From Teratosphaeria epicoccoides (Eukaryota; Ascomycota; Dothideomycetes; Mycosphaerellales; Teratosphaeriaceae): DNA of 54,898 nt. The position numbers and the translations under genes are program-made. This document shows positions 1-12,149 of the stretch, piece by piece (position 1 is the first letter of the stretch; each line of letters begins with the position of its first letter). The notes beneath the pieces are model-generated. The model did not search any database and was not told the origin of the DNA. It saw nothing but the letters and a program-made list of their open reading frames with translations. The stretch lies in contig JADDMT010000163.1 in the NCBI GenBank assembly GCA_021401465.1, forward strand, positions 1-54,898, given 5' to 3'.

Positions 1-4
1 AAGA

Positions 5-21
5 GGGGGGGGGGGGGGGGG
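5..21. repeat. Poly-G run at window start
   Basis: An uninterrupted run of 17 G immediately precedes the degraded element. It could be a genuine homopolymer or a sequencing or assembly edge. Nothing else can be said from the sequence. Confidence 0.8.
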
Positions 22-2330
22 TAATGTGAAGGGCGAAGCCCTGAGTCTTGGCACAGGCTAGGGCCTGTGCGACCCCTGACGAAGCCGGCTATAAAAGACC
101 GGACAGCTAGCAGATAGTCCTTCTCTCCCTATCGTACTTGTTAAATACCACATGAACCCCTGTGTATACGCTGTTTACCCGTGACACGCACGCTCGAAAA
201 GCTTAATATCAAACTGCCTGAAGTCCTAAAACTCTACTATAATAACAAGTAGACTCTTCGCTTTGTTTAGTAGTCTAGGTATCGTCTAGATACGAAGATG
301 CGGCATGTAGATATTTAGCAATGTTAGCTGCGAGAGAGGTATCAAACTAGAGATTTACACGTAGAATGGATGCTAACAGCTAAGATACTAGCTAATAGAA
401 TGACTAAGTTAATAGCAGCACTAAAGCACGTGCGCTTCACTTAACAGTTATAGCTACATCTAGTAAGCAGTAACTACTTAGGGGGTAAAACATTAGCAGA
501 TAACAACAACAGCGCAGGAGACTAGCTTAGTAATAAGAACTAAGTAGGATACCCCTATAAAGAACGACAGAACAACGAATGAACGAACGATATAGCAGCA
601 AGGGGCTACAGATTAGCTCCTACAGAAAGCACATGAATGAATAATATGGCAACAGTAGTAAACAATATTAGCTCGACTAAATCAAAACAAACAAACGAAC
701 GAACATTACTTCACTCGATCGCAGAACTAGCTAAAAACAGAAGGCACACGTCATGAGTCACGATATGTCCTGAAGTCCTAATTAGACGAGTGCGAGTAAT
801 GTGTAACTACCTGCAGGAGTAGCAACTTAGCTTAAAACCTTTCAAACTGCTAGTATTACAGTCATACTACTACACTAACATCTAAGCCTTGCACTATCGC
901 CTACACTAACCTTCTCCAAGTAACACATGTTTAAGATACTAACCTTTACGCCTATTAACTTAAGAGATTAGTCTAAGATGCCCGCGCTACTCGTTAAAGA
1001 GACCTCGTTAGACGACGAGCAGCAAATTCGTGATAGTTAGCTATAGTAGTCATCGAATAACACCTTACGCATAGGGCTAGTCTCCGAGTTTAAGAGAATA
1101 GTACTTCAGCTACTAGCAGACATGTCTAGAGACAAAGAAAGCATTACTAGAGATATAATACCTAAAGAACATCAAACTAAGCGAGTAATTAAAGCAGCTT
1201 AGCTAAGGTCATTTACTTACTACAATTAATTAACCAAGAAATTAATTACTAGCATAGGTCTACACCTAATAGTACTTGCTTAGCGTAACCTAAGACCTCG
1301 TCAGAAAGGTCTAATTCATGGCAGGAAGACACTCAATTAGGACATCGAGTCTAAGGAGGATAAGCAGCCTGACCTAAAGAAGGTACTAGCGTAGAGACAG
1401 TCTCCTTGCAAGAAGTTAACCGTACTAACTAAGATACCTCTTAAGAAGTCAAAGAATATAGCGCCTACAAACACTTAACTATTACAATCGCTACTTACTA
1501 GCAAGAAGGAGCGCTTAGACACCTAAAAGCAGGCTAATATCCGCAAACGACATAAGAAGTCTATACGCAAAACTACTGACTTCATTATCTACAAGGTTAA
1601 GTTCCTAGAGAACGAATTATCTAAAGACCCTTAGAAGAGCAAGAGTGACGTAACTAACGATCTAATTGTCGAAATGGCAATTAGGACCTTTCTATACCTC
1701 GTGGAGGTAGAAAAGCTTAATCGTGATGCTAGAATGTAATATGTTAAACTTGTAGAGGCGCATGACTTTACTAGGCTACTTAACTATAGCATTAAGATTG
1801 TTAAGAGCTTAGAGAGACTAGACTAGGTATAGTAGCACATAGTAGTACACATTAAGGATAATAAGGATGCTAATTAGGGCTAAAACATAAAGAAGCGCAC
1901 TACTAGCTCCTTACTAGTTAAGCTAGCTACTAAAAGGAAACGCACAAAGAATAGCACTAGAGATAATGTAGAAGCTAAGAGTAAGAATGATGAGTTAGTT
2001 AATAAGATGAAAGAGATTATGAATACTAGTTTTTAGCGTGTAGTAGAGGATGCGGTAAGAACTCTGAAGCGCCGCAGGGGCTCTTACTTAAAGTAACCTT
2101 TAGAGGGTAATCTCTAAGGGGGTATGTTGTTTAGTAAGTCCTACTAGTCGCGAGGTAAGGTGTCTGATGTAAGACAAGGCTGTATCATGAGAACACTGTA
2201 GTAGCGTATGTAGTGACTACAAGCCTCTACAGAAAATTATAGATAGGAGTGATAGCACTCATCTGAAAATACCATGTATTTGAAACACCACAAAACGGCG
2301 ATATACCTATTTAATACAGGGACAAGGCTG
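22..2330 (+). mobile_element. Degenerate LTR-type element, class uncertain
   Basis: The left part looks like the R/U5 end of an LTR: a TATAAAAG box at 90-97 and an end at CCCGTGACA (about 178-186). On the right, a purine tract AAGGGGG (2117-2122) is followed by TGTTGT at 2125, as expected for a polypurine tract and the start of a 3' LTR. Between them a lysine/glutamate-rich frame can be followed on the plus strand (roughly 1555-2095) if TAG codons are ignored. It shows no recognisable protease, reverse transcriptase or integrase. The body is about 2 kb, which suggests a gag-only or non-autonomous element, or a deleted copy. Both LTR-like ends seem incomplete. TAG and CTA triplets are very frequent, as in the repeats beyond 20 kb. 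The class is not established. Confidence 0.5.
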
Positions 2331-3527
2331 CGACAATCTGTGGCACATGCATTTTGATGCAGTACTACCTAGTGTGCATGCGCGGACCTAATGCTATGAT
2401 TTGACTTCCTCGCCGAAGCTTATCTTCACAATCAAGCACTTTCTTCTCCGGTCAGGTCCACGCGGAACTTCTCCAGAGCTCAGTTCTTCTTCTTCACCTT
2501 GTCCATCTCAATGTCGGACTCCAGCATTTGCAAACCCTGCCGGCGGGTCATGTACTTGTCATCTTTGGCCCAATGAAATCATGCATTCTCCTTGTTGTTC
2601 ATTGGAATGCCGAATCCTCACTCTCAGATGCTGCTCCGAGCATATGCCACCCGCATTAGCTGTAAAGAGTCCAGGACTCTCCTGTCGGCTGAAGGCAGCA
2701 ACCACGTCATACACGTTTGGCCCGTGCGGAGTCATATGCTAGACTCGATTGGCCATTGACACTCATAATCTGCAAAGGTCACTCTCATATGTGCTGGACA
2801 ACACAGTGGCACCAGTAAAGCGTTGTCAAGGCACATCCTGGTTCATCGCGATCACTGGCGATGGAGAAAGACGATGCTCGACTCTTACTTAGAGAGATAC
2901 CTCCTACCCTCGAGTCAGGGCATAGTTCCGGGGTCCAGCAGCTCCGTCCAGGAGTAGCGCTCGTGACTTCGAATATTCCGTGTCTGATGCTCCTGTCATG
3001 CGTAGCAAGTAAAGCTCAGGAATCAACAACTGATGGCTACTCGCGAGCTTGCATATCATTCCCTCCGGACTCTACGAGCATTTCCAATGTCGAATGTTAT
3101 TCAGCAAGGTCCGCGTAGTGGCGGCCGCATGATCTTGTGTCGAAGTGCCCGGAGATATGATGACACATGCCACTGGCAAACATCTGGTTGATCAAAGTCG
3201 GCAGAGTTCGCGGTCAGCACGTGGTCAGCCACTCACAGACCCGCTTTTTAAGCCGCCTGCGTCCAAGCTCCTCCCTTGACTTTCTAGAACTTGTCCATTC
3301 GACCATCCATATTGATTTTGATTGCGACTTCATCTTTCTCAACTCGGACCAACCACTTGCAGGTGATCGGATCCAGGAGAAAGAGGATCGCTCAACCCAA
3401 ATAACATATTCTACCTCCGTCGCCCACACGGAATGGTCTTTTGAGTCACGCGACATTTCATCTCAGCTTCAATTGCATCCCAGTCTTGGTCTTTAGCTAC
3501 CGGATACCTGTACCTGCAACATACGAC
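2331..3527. other. Intergenic, with possible short coding relic on minus strand
   Basis: Base composition returns to that of the gene block. No complete gene is visible. On the minus strand, 2572 down to 2480 gives an open stretch ending in a lysine-rich tail (MDKVKKKN then TGA) that looks protein-like, but an in-frame TGA lies just upstream. It may be the last exon or a relic of an unidentified gene. The 3' part (about 3150-3527) must contain the promoter and 5' leader of the KH-domain gene. Confidence 0.4.
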
Positions 3528-6500
3528 ATGGCTACCGAGTCGGTCGCCAATGGCAGCACTGCCAACGACGGCCTCACCGCCGCCGAGAGGCTCATGAAGG
3601 AGCACACCGAGCACGAGGCCCACAAAGTCACGCTCGAGGATGTGGTCGACGAGGACATGATCCAGCACCCGGCGCCGTCCGCTGCCCCTTTCCAGCCGTC
3701 CAGCACCGACCCGTCCGTCGACACCGCCATGTCTGCCAAGGCCGCCGGTAAACAGCCGGCAAAGGACGCGCCTGCCGCTGCTGGAGCAAGCAAACCCAGC
3801 CTTGATGTCGCCAACGAGGAACTGTTTCCGAGCTTGGGCGCCCCCAAAAAGGCTGCTGCTCCGAGCCCCTGGTCCAGCAGACCTGCGGCCATTGGCAAAG
3901 CTACTAACGGCGTCGCAAACGGGACCAATGCCTCCAATGTCTCTGCCCGTCCTTCGACTCCAGGCACCGGCGTAATGGCGCCCGGCTCCACTGTCCCATC
4001 CCAGGGTGGTGCGCTCAACCTGCCGGGCCGCAACATTCAGACGTATCAACTGCCCACCGACCGCATGACTCCTCGCAATCAGCTCAAAAAGCCAGTGAAA
4101 GACATCCTGCGCGACGTCAACAAGCGCTCTAAGGCAAAGCTGGAGCTCAAAGAGGGTCCGCTTGGCCATGTGACGTTGGTCGGCAGTGGGCCCACCAACG
4201 ACGTTCAAGAGGCGTTCAAGGAAGTGGTCGGTCAGTTGTGCGGTCGCCAGGCATTCAGAGTCCCGGTGCCGGCATCTGTTCGTGGCAAGATTGTTGGCAA
4301 ACAAGGCGCTACCATCCAGGCCATCTCCAAGCGCACCGGCGCCAAAATCAATATCTCGAAGCAAGAGGCGGCAGACATACTTGAGGATGAGGACTTGGAT
4401 AACACAATCGACGTCACCATCGAGGGCGATGTCTTCGCGGTCGAGCAAGCGAAGAAGGACATCGAGCGCATCGTCCATGAGCACACGTCCACTCTGAGCA
4501 CGAAATTGAGGAATATTCCTGCTGAATACTATCCGTTCTTGGCGGCTCAGCAGCAGGGTCTCATGGCCCAGCAGCAAGGTCGCAACTTCGACATGCAAAT
4601 CCCGCATTATCAGAATTGGAACCTGCAGGCCGTACCACAGCTGCCTGCAATTGGTCAGCCTGCCGCTTTTGCGCCCCAAGCCAATATGCCTATCCAGCTG
4701 TTTGGTGACCGACAAGCTATAGCCGACGCTAAGGCCGAGCTTGAGCGACAAGTTGCAGAGCTGCAACGCCAGCTCACGCTTCTTCGCATCCAGCAAGACC
4801 AGACCCGCCACCAATTTATCGTTGGCAACAGAGGCTCTTCGTTGCAAGACTTTTTAGCGGAGACAGGCTGCTCCGTCATCCTCCCTCCACCAGGTGAGAG
4901 TTCCGACGACATTTACATTGTGGGACCCGCCGACCGGGTCGAGGCGGCACAAGAGAAGATCTTCGACCAGCTTGCAAATCTGCACGAGCGCCCTGTAGAT
5001 ATTGCCAAGCAGCATCAAAATCAGGCTCACGCACGTGACGTGTCTCGCTATCTCCAACAGCGCCAAGCATTGAAGACTGTAGAGCAGAAGCACAATGTCA
5101 GCATTGTTGGGGATGGCACTGGCAACTTCATGGTTTACGGAAATGATGGCAAAGATGTTCTGAAGGCGCAGACTGAGCTCCGCAACATCGTCGCAGGACA
5201 CCCGCCATCGCGTTTCCAGCCTGTCGATGTCGACCAGTTCTACCATTCGCACCTGAGGCAGCAGGCTGCGCAGCAGATCCGCGACACGCACGGTGTGCGA
5301 TTGATTATGCCAGATGACTCTGAGAAGTCGCCGGTTCTTCTCGTGTTCGAGGACCGAGCACCTTCTTCAGAGTATGAGCTTCCAACCCGGCCGCCCGCTC
5401 CTCAAGACGCGCAAGCTTTCCAGTCAGCACTGCAGGAGGCTCAGCAGCATATTCTCAACCTTGTCCATGGTCATCAAGATATTGTCACTCGGGATGTAGA
5501 GGCCCCAGCGAAGTTCCATGACAAAATCCGGCGACACGTGGACAAGCATCACCAGGGTCTTCCAAATCAGCTTCCTGTTCAGGTCAATTATGGTCGTCAC
5601 CAGCAGGGCCAGCGGGATCAGGTCTCAAACGTCCGCTTGCGTGGTCCTCAGGACTTTGTCGACGCGCTCAACGATAGCTTGCTCGCTTTCGTCGAGCAAG
5701 AGCACAAAGATGAGCTCGAGCGAGGGTTCACTCTCACATTCGACTTCCCACAGAAGTTTGCGAACCACCTGATCGGTCGTCGGGGTGAGAACATCAACCG
5801 TGTGCGTGAAGAGTTTGACGTGGACATCCAGCTTCAGGACGGCAAATGCGAGATCAGGGGTCCTGAAGCGAAGGCAAACGCGGCCAAGAAGCACATTCTG
5901 GATATGGGCCGCAAGCTCGAGGACGAGAAGACTTACATGATCAACGTTCCTGCTCAGTATCACAGAGACCTTATCGGTGCGAAGGGTAGCCAGGTCGAAC
6001 GTCTGCAAAGCCGCTACGGTGTCCGCGTGAATTTCCCACGTGCCAGGCAAGGTGATGACGCTGCATCGGAAGCAGGTGATCGTGGCAACCAACAAGGGCC
6101 CAATGAGGTTGTCATCAAAGGACCCAGCAGAGGGGCCGACGCTTGCCGCGACGAGCTGCTTAGCTTGTTGCAGTACGTTCAGGACAACTCACACAGCGCT
6201 ACTGTCTCTGTCGCCCAGAACCAGCTGCCGTCGCTGATTGGTGCTGGTGGTCGGGAAATGGAGGCTTTACGCCTCGAAACTGGGGCTCAGATCGATGTGC
6301 CGAACTCTAAAGAGGCCGCCAGTCCTGACGGCCGCGCGCCGATCAAGCTCAAGGGCTCCAGGCAGGCTGTTGACGCTGCCAAGAAGGCCATCGAGACCAA
6401 GTCGAAAGAGTTTGACAACACCATTACACGCACGTTGGATGTCGACAGGAAGCATCACCGTGTGATCATCGGTTCTGGAGGTAAGTCATTGTTTTACTCC

Positions 6501-7501
6501 CCTGCCGCTCGTATTGCTGACCTTTTCCAGGCTCAAACCTTCGCAACATGATAACGCAAGCAGGCGGGCCAGAGGAGCCTCGCCTGCACAACCGCATCGT
6601 CCGCTTCCCAAAGACAGATGCCGAGGGTAACGGCATCCGCGTAGAGGGCCAGAAGGCTCTGGTCGACAAGATCGTGACAGCTATTGAGAGCCTTGTTGCT
6701 CAGCAAGAGTCGCAGAAGATTGAGATTGCGGAAGTTAACCCAGACAAACACCGTCTGCTCATTGGTCGCGGTGGTGAGAAGAGAAGAGAACTCGAGTCAC
6801 AATTCAACGTCCAAATCATTGTGCCACGACAGACCGAGACGGGTCCAGCAAGGTCACAGGTCAAGATTGCTGGTCAGCCTGGAGACGTTGAAAAGGCCAA
6901 GGCGCACATCTTGGAGATCACGAAGGATCAGCAGGGTGAGACGGTCAACGTTCCTCGTCGTTTCCACCACGCCATTGCCGACAATGGCCAGTTCTTCCGT
7001 CGCCTGCGTAACGACCACAAGGTGACAATTGACCACTCCGGCCAGCGTCCGCCGCCCAAGCCATCAATGCCGACTGCTAGCCGCTCAGCTGCAACAGGCG
7101 CCACGCCGCTCATCACTGACGAGCCGGGCGCGCCGGCCAAGACGCATCAATGGGAGACTCACGACCTACACTCTGGCGGTAATGACGGCGAAATCCCATG
7201 GGTCCTCTCTGGCTCATCACCCGAAGCCATCCAAGCAGCACGTGCCAAGCTTGAGAAGGCCTTGGAAGATGCGAAGAAGCAGGATACGATGGGCATTCTC
7301 ATCCTCCCTGACCCGCGTGCGTATCGTCATGTTATTGGTTCTGGCGGCAGTGAGATCAATAGAATCAGGACACAGACGGGCACCAAGATACAAGTGCCAA
7401 AGGATCAGAATTCTGGGGAAGCGATTGAGATTACGGGAGCCAAAGACGGTGTCGAGGAGGCGAAGGACATCATCTTGGAGATTGTGGCCAACAACTCTTA
7501 A
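3528..7501 (+). CDS. Multi-KH-domain RNA-binding protein (vigilin/Scp160 family)
   Basis: Predicted 1,307-residue protein from two exons, 3528-6480 and 6531-7501. The 50-nt intron (GTAAGT..TTCCAG) splits a glycine codon inside a KH GxxG loop and restores GSGGSN. The ATG at 3528 is chosen because the context is good (ACGACATGG) and upstream in-frame sequence has no ATG. At least eight clear KH GxxG loops are seen: near residue 253 (GKIVGKQG), 433 (GNRG), 750 (GRRG), 817 (GAKG), 904 (GAGG), 982 (GSGG), 1062 (GRGG) and 1253 (GSGG). Several degenerate KH-like repeats lie between them. Length and repeat plan fit yeast Scp160 and vigilins, which bind mRNA on polysomes and ER membranes and affect translation and ploidy control. 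The N-terminal 170 residues are low complexity. Exact KH count is not determined. Confidence 0.95.
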
Positions 7502-8089
7502 AAAGGATGCACTCTGCTATGCGTAGTCAAAGTGCGTCGTGGCGCCAAGAATGTAGGTGATGTGTAGGTTGTGAGTCTTTCGCATGCTGCTCTTGAGCGG
7601 GTATATTGCCAATTTTGTTGTATCATAGGTAGAAAAGCAGATGATAGTGTAATTGCCAAAAGCAAGATCCTAATACGTGTAGTATTTCTAGTTTGGCATG
7701 GTGACCGGCTTTCTTGAAAGTACCTCGGACATCGTACCCATATACACGCGGCTCACTACTTTCGCCGCAGCTTGGCACGTGAAAGCTGGGAGTTGTTACC
7801 CAAAAGAGCTGTCGGAAAGCGAGGTCGGGTGAAATTCCGTCGTCTCCACTTGCTGCCATCCATCAATCAGACGCGGAGCATTACTCTCCCACTGGATCTG
7901 GCCCCTGCGACACTTCAAGTCATCACCAATACATATACTTGACTTGTCAACTCCGACCGTACAACAATACGTACGATACACATCAAGCAGCATTACTTGT
8001 CGCGCTGAATCAACTGAGCTCTAGAGGTTGGGGCCGGTCTGGTAAATCACCCGAATCACAACCTAACGAGAGTTATCTGTTCAAGCACA
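7502..8089. other. Intergenic region between KH gene and cytochrome b5
   Basis: Holds the 3' end region of the KH gene and the promoter and leader of the cytochrome b5 gene, which is read in the same direction. I see no further gene, repeat or RNA. Confidence 0.6.
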
Positions 8090-8641
8090 ATGGCGGAGAC
8101 CAAGACGTACACGTACTCAGACGTGTCGGAGCACACGACCAAGAAGGATGTGTGGATGGTGATTCACGACAAGGTGTACGATGCGAGCAGTTTTGTTGAT
8201 GAGCACCCGTGCGTACGCCATAAATCTCCCGAGGGGCGTCAGAGCAGGTCACTGACTGTATGGTTGCAGGGGTGGTGAGGAAGTCTTGCTCGACGTCGGC
8301 GGTCAAGATGCTACGGAGGCGTTTGAGGATGTCGGACATAGTGATGAGGCCAGGGAGATATTGCAGGGCCTGTTGAAGGGGGATCTGGAGAGGAAGGTAC
8401 GTTGCCTAAACTCCCCGCGGGTATATGCTGCTCGCCAGAGGCGGTGGCTGATCACGGCTCTGTGATATTGTAGGAAGGCGACCCAGCCCCAAAGATTACT
8501 ACCTCGACCGCCTCCGCCCCGAAGACCAGCTCCGACGCGGCAGGTCTTGGCATCGGCGTATATGCCCTCATCCTGGCGGGCGGTGCGCTGGCGTTCTTGG
8601 CATATCAATACCTGCAGAGCTCGAGCCAGAAGCAGTCCTAG
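8090..8641 (+). CDS. Cytochrome b5, tail-anchored ER form
   Basis: Three exons, 8090-8208, 8270-8396 and 8474-8641, encode 137 residues. Introns are 61 nt (GTGCGT..TTGCAG) and 77 nt (GTACGT..TTGTAG). The first intron interrupts the proline codon of the heme motif HPGG. Axial heme ligands are His39 (in DEHPGGEE) and His63 (in GHSDEA); the 24-residue spacing is that of authentic cytochrome b5. Residues 1-80 form the heme domain, 83-105 a Ser/Thr/Ala-rich linker and about 107-129 one hydrophobic segment (LGIGVYALILAGGALAFLAY) at the C-terminus. This predicts a tail-anchored ER protein passing electrons to desaturases, hydroxylases and P450s. Stop codon is TAG, as in the nearby xylanase gene, so TAG is a normal stop in this genome. 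Confidence 0.95.
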
Positions 8642-9989
8642 GCGGAGCTGTCCGGGTGTGGTGGTGTTGGTCGTGTGGGTGGTGGTGGTGGTGGTGGTGA
8701 TGGTGGCGCTGCCTTTGTTCGTTCCGGTGAGAATGCGCGTGGCTTGGTAGAGCCTGCCTCAGCGGCCGGATTCAAGAGCGTGGACCCACAGGAGGGGGAT
8801 GGCGGAGTGGGTGTAGAGAGCAAATATCAAAGATAGAGGCAGGGCAAGGCACAATGCTGCTTTTGTGGGTGGATGTAAATGTCGTTGTGTTCTGCTGATA
8901 GCTTGGCGGTAGGAGGACTCCTATCCGTAAGTCTCTCCATTGCGTCGTGGTCAAGCGCTGCGCGGCGCCAAGCACGTCATACACGACCCGTACCAACGAG
9001 CATCGCAAAAGGGTATGCGAGTTTGCGTTCAGACGCGAACCCCACCGAAAGTGTAACATGGAGACGAGGCAAGCAGGATATGCAATATTAGACACAAGAG
9101 CAGGCTGATCTCTCGACTCTTATCGTGGCTGCAAGTCGACCCGTCGTCGAGTGCCGGACTTCGGAGTTCTTATTGCTACATGGTGAGCGGCTGGTGGAGG
9201 CTGTCAGGGCTCTGGAGTCAGATCGGTGTGATTCACAGGCACTCTGGCTTGGAGGGCCACGTTACGTTGGAATTGCTGATACCGATTCATAGACACAAAA
9301 AGTTACACAAAAGTTTTCTAGAATTTGATTGGATCGCGAACGTTTCGAGAGAGATGATCTGGCCGTCTCTGGCGTCAGGCTGTAGAACACAGCAGACAGA
9401 ATGAGCTTGACGTCCGGAACCATGGGAAATTCGGACGGCATAAGACAGTGTCAACGGGCAGCGGCGATTGTTTTGAATGGCCACTTGCTCTGTCATAAGG
9501 CGATAGCGACGTCACGTTCATCATCTTCCAAGTGGTCTCACAGTCAGCCGGTACAGGCAGAACACGGGACACAGATGTCTGTAGCGCGCATCATCACATG
9601 GGACCAGGGATACAATGTCAGAAAGATGGAGTGAGGATTCACCACGCCCCGGCTCATGACAACTTCCTATTCGAGGCTAAGTCTGCATGTCCATGCAACG
9701 CCCATGCCATCACTTGTCATCCATGCAATGCTCACCGCGGCCTCCTTGCCTTTGTGAAGATCTGCTCGGTGGATACATGCGTCCTTTCACCCTCACCAAA
9801 TAATGTCTCGTCCAACCAGTAGATCACTCGCCAGCATCCATCCCACGAACCAATCGCCATGGAAATTACGCCTGTAAAGCTCCCCCCCTAATAGATTAAA
9901 CACTGGTCGTGTGACCTGCGTAGACTTCTCGTCTCCTGGCTGCTTGGCCACGGAAGCTTCCGCCGGTAAGCCTGCCTTGCGACCTTTTC
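8642..9989. other. Intergenic, no supported gene; contains (GGT)n
   Basis: Begins with the 3' region of cytochrome b5, including a GGT trinucleotide run at about 8678-8707. Short open frames occur on both strands but none has recognisable domains, splice structure or codon periodicity that I can support. Confidence 0.5.
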
Positions 9990-10990
9990 CTGCTAATTCC
10001 TCGGCGGTCTCGGGCCTGATGGAGAGGATTCTCGGCTTTCACAGTGCCAGACTCGAACAATGACCTCTCGCGGTTCTGCTGGATTGTCATATAGCCAGCT
10101 CGCCTGTGTCTGTGGATCGAACATCAGCTGTTCCATAGAGCGCATCTGGCGCACGTGCTGTGCGCGACCCTCGTGTTCCCGTGCGCGAATGCTCGTCAGA
10201 TCTTTTCTGATGTCTATCAACGCCCCAGCACCCTCGGGTCGAATGCTTTCTCGTTATCAGAAAACTTATCGCCTTCACGAATGACACCCCGCATTGAACT
10301 AGGGTTGCAAGCAGGTGATTGAAGAAGCTATGGATATCAAAGCCCCCAGACCTTCTCTCCGGCTGCCTTGCCACATCTTCTCTAGAGCGCTCAGGCGTCT
10401 TGTTCCCCGCCGAATTGGGGAATGTGACACCTTTCAAATGGGGGTCGTCAGCCAAGATTGCTGGCTCGAACAATAATAATATGCCTGCCTGATGAGGATC
10501 GGCTTGGCGAGACGATAGAGACCCGCAGTCCCGGATTTGCTGATCAGCCGTTCAGGGAAGTGCGATTGGCGAGCAAGTCCCCCTTGGCGGCGATCTTGCT
10601 CCTCGCGCGTCCGCCTGATGTCTCGTCGTACTTCCTGCAGCCCTCATCAAGCATTCCTGCGTTGGAAACCGAGCTCGAGCTCATTGTGTCCTCTAAATGG
10701 CCCTGTAACCTGTTTGCTTCGGCCAAGGAGATGCTCCTGACACTCTATCAGTTCGTATCCGACTGTGGGGCCACGTCGATGCTCACCTCACGCAGGGTGC
10801 CAGTCAGACATGCGAAGAGCTCCCGGCCTAGCAGATCGAAAGGATGATTTCAAGCTTGCCGGAGCCTTTCACCTGTGACAGGTATTTGACCTGGCGCGCT
10901 TTGCCACGCATCCCGGCGAGTCTTCGCTTCCTCGTGTCATCTGCCATCTTCGAAGAAAGCCCATGGCAGCATGTTCAGGCTGTGGTATGA
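9990..10990 (-). pseudogene. Decayed minus-strand coding region, unidentified
   Basis: Read on the minus strand, protein-like blocks occur in order but in changing frames. First comes a basic block (about 10950-10840, GMRGKARQVKYLSQVK). Then FDLLGRELFACLTGTLREV follows after a frame shift, and next a stretch after paired TGA TAG stops (about 10740). The best-preserved block is an Arg/Gln/Glu-rich segment at about 10240-10060 (LIDIRKDLTSIRAREHEGR). Frame changes do not coincide with GT..AG introns that I could find, so I favour a pseudogene over a spliced gene. Base composition matches the gene block and there is no TAG enrichment, so decay was not by the process affecting the repeats. I do not recognise the family. 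Confidence 0.3.
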
Positions 10991-11131
10991 CCTGCTTCGG
11001 CTCCGGGCTCGAGGTCGGACCGAAGTAATGACAGCCTCACTGGACGTTTCCTTTTGATTGCCATAACGGGGATGTCCTCTGGCCTGGCGAGCTCATCCAG
11101 ATGACTCTCTCCGCGAGAAGGTCGAGACACA

Positions 11132-11195
11132 CTCACGAAACACTTGGAGCGCCCTCACGAAACACTTAGAGCCCCTCATGAAACACTTAGAGCCC
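11132..11195. repeat. Three tandem 21-22 bp repeats upstream of xylanase gene
   Basis: Three head-to-tail copies of CTCACGAAACACTTAGAGCCC (the first with a one-base insertion, the third with one C-to-T change) end 125 bp before the GH11 start codon. The position suits a promoter element, but I do not recognise a known xylanase regulator site in it. Confidence 0.75.
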
Positions 11196-11320
11196 TTGGT
11201 TTATGACCCATACGACTACGCATAAATGATGAAGGTCTCGTCAGGTGAGCACGCCCGTCGACTTTCATCTCTCGTTTGGCTTTTCCGCCCTTTCTGACAA
11301 CCGCATACTCTCCTCCGATC

Positions 11321-12149
11321 ATGGTTTATCTCGCTAGTGTCCTCATGGTCGCCTGCGCCTTGAGAGGTGTCATCGCGTTCCCTTCACAAATGCTTGAGCG
11401 GGCTCCAGATATTGTGACCAGACGCGGAAACATCGACTCGGAGACGAAGACCTCGCCCTGCCGGGGAACGAAAGGTGGATACTTCTACTCTCTCTGGTTC
11501 GAAGGCTCCTCTGGTGCAACTTTCGACATTGGGGACGGCCACTACAGCCTCACCTGGGACTCCAGCGTCGAGAACATCGTAGGCGGGATCGGGTGGAGGC
11601 CGGGAAGCGCTCAGTGAGATGCCCGACGCGAGCCAGCCCAGATCGTTCTGTGCTCATCTGAAATAGGGAGGTCACGTACTCCGGCTCTTGGAAATTCAAC
11701 GGGAACGCCTATCTTTCGGTGTACGGCTGGTTCACCGGCCCATTGGTCGAGTACTACATCGTAGACTGCTACGGCAATTACAATCCTGGCTCGGGTGGCA
11801 CGCACAAAGGATCCGTGAACTCGGACGGCGGCACCTACAACATCTATACTTCGACTCGGACCAACGCCCCCAGTATCCAGGGCACTGCTACGTTCACTCA
11901 GTATTGGAGTGTCAGGACGTCTTGTCGGGTCGGCGGAACCATCACGACCAAAAAGCATTTTGATGCCTGGGCTTCTCTGGGCATGGTAGGTTTACGCTTT
12001 GTGTGCATCCCAGGGTCAAGAATGTGGGATGAGGCTCGGAGATTATGGGCTGACTTTGGTAGCGTTTGGGTTCGCACGACTACCAGATCCTCGCCACCGA
12101 GGGTTACAAAAGCAGCGGAAGCTCGTCCATCACCGTGGAAAGCAGGTAG
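11321..12149 (+). CDS. Secreted GH11 endo-1,4-beta-xylanase
   Basis: Exons 11321-11613, 11667-11985 and 12063-12149 encode 232 residues; introns are 53 nt (GTGAGA..AAATAG) and 77 nt (GTAGGT..GGTAG). Residues 1-19 are a signal peptide (cleavage likely after VIA). A short pro-region ends near TRR, a possible Kex2-like site. The catalytic domain (about residue 50 to 230) shows the family sequence almost throughout: GGIGWRPGSA, VYGWFTGPLVEYY, SDGGTYNIY, TFTQYWSVR and HFDAWASLGM. Catalytic residues are Glu126 (nucleophile, in PLVEYY) and Glu217 (acid/base, in ATEGYKSSGSSS). Their 91-residue spacing equals that of Trichoderma XYN2. It hydrolyses internal xylan bonds outside the cell. There is no carbohydrate-binding module after the catalytic domain. 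The open frame continues into intron 2, so splicing is needed to reach the second glutamate. Confidence 0.95.

Noticed and set aside
3411..4847. 478-codon open frame antisense to the KH-domain gene
   Set aside because: It lies wholly opposite a well-supported conserved gene, has no recognisable domain and is expected from the codon bias of the plus-strand gene.
10458..10847. Plus-strand 129-codon frame as a gene
   Set aside because: The opposite strand carries the more protein-like segments, and no domain, signal or intron supports the plus frame.
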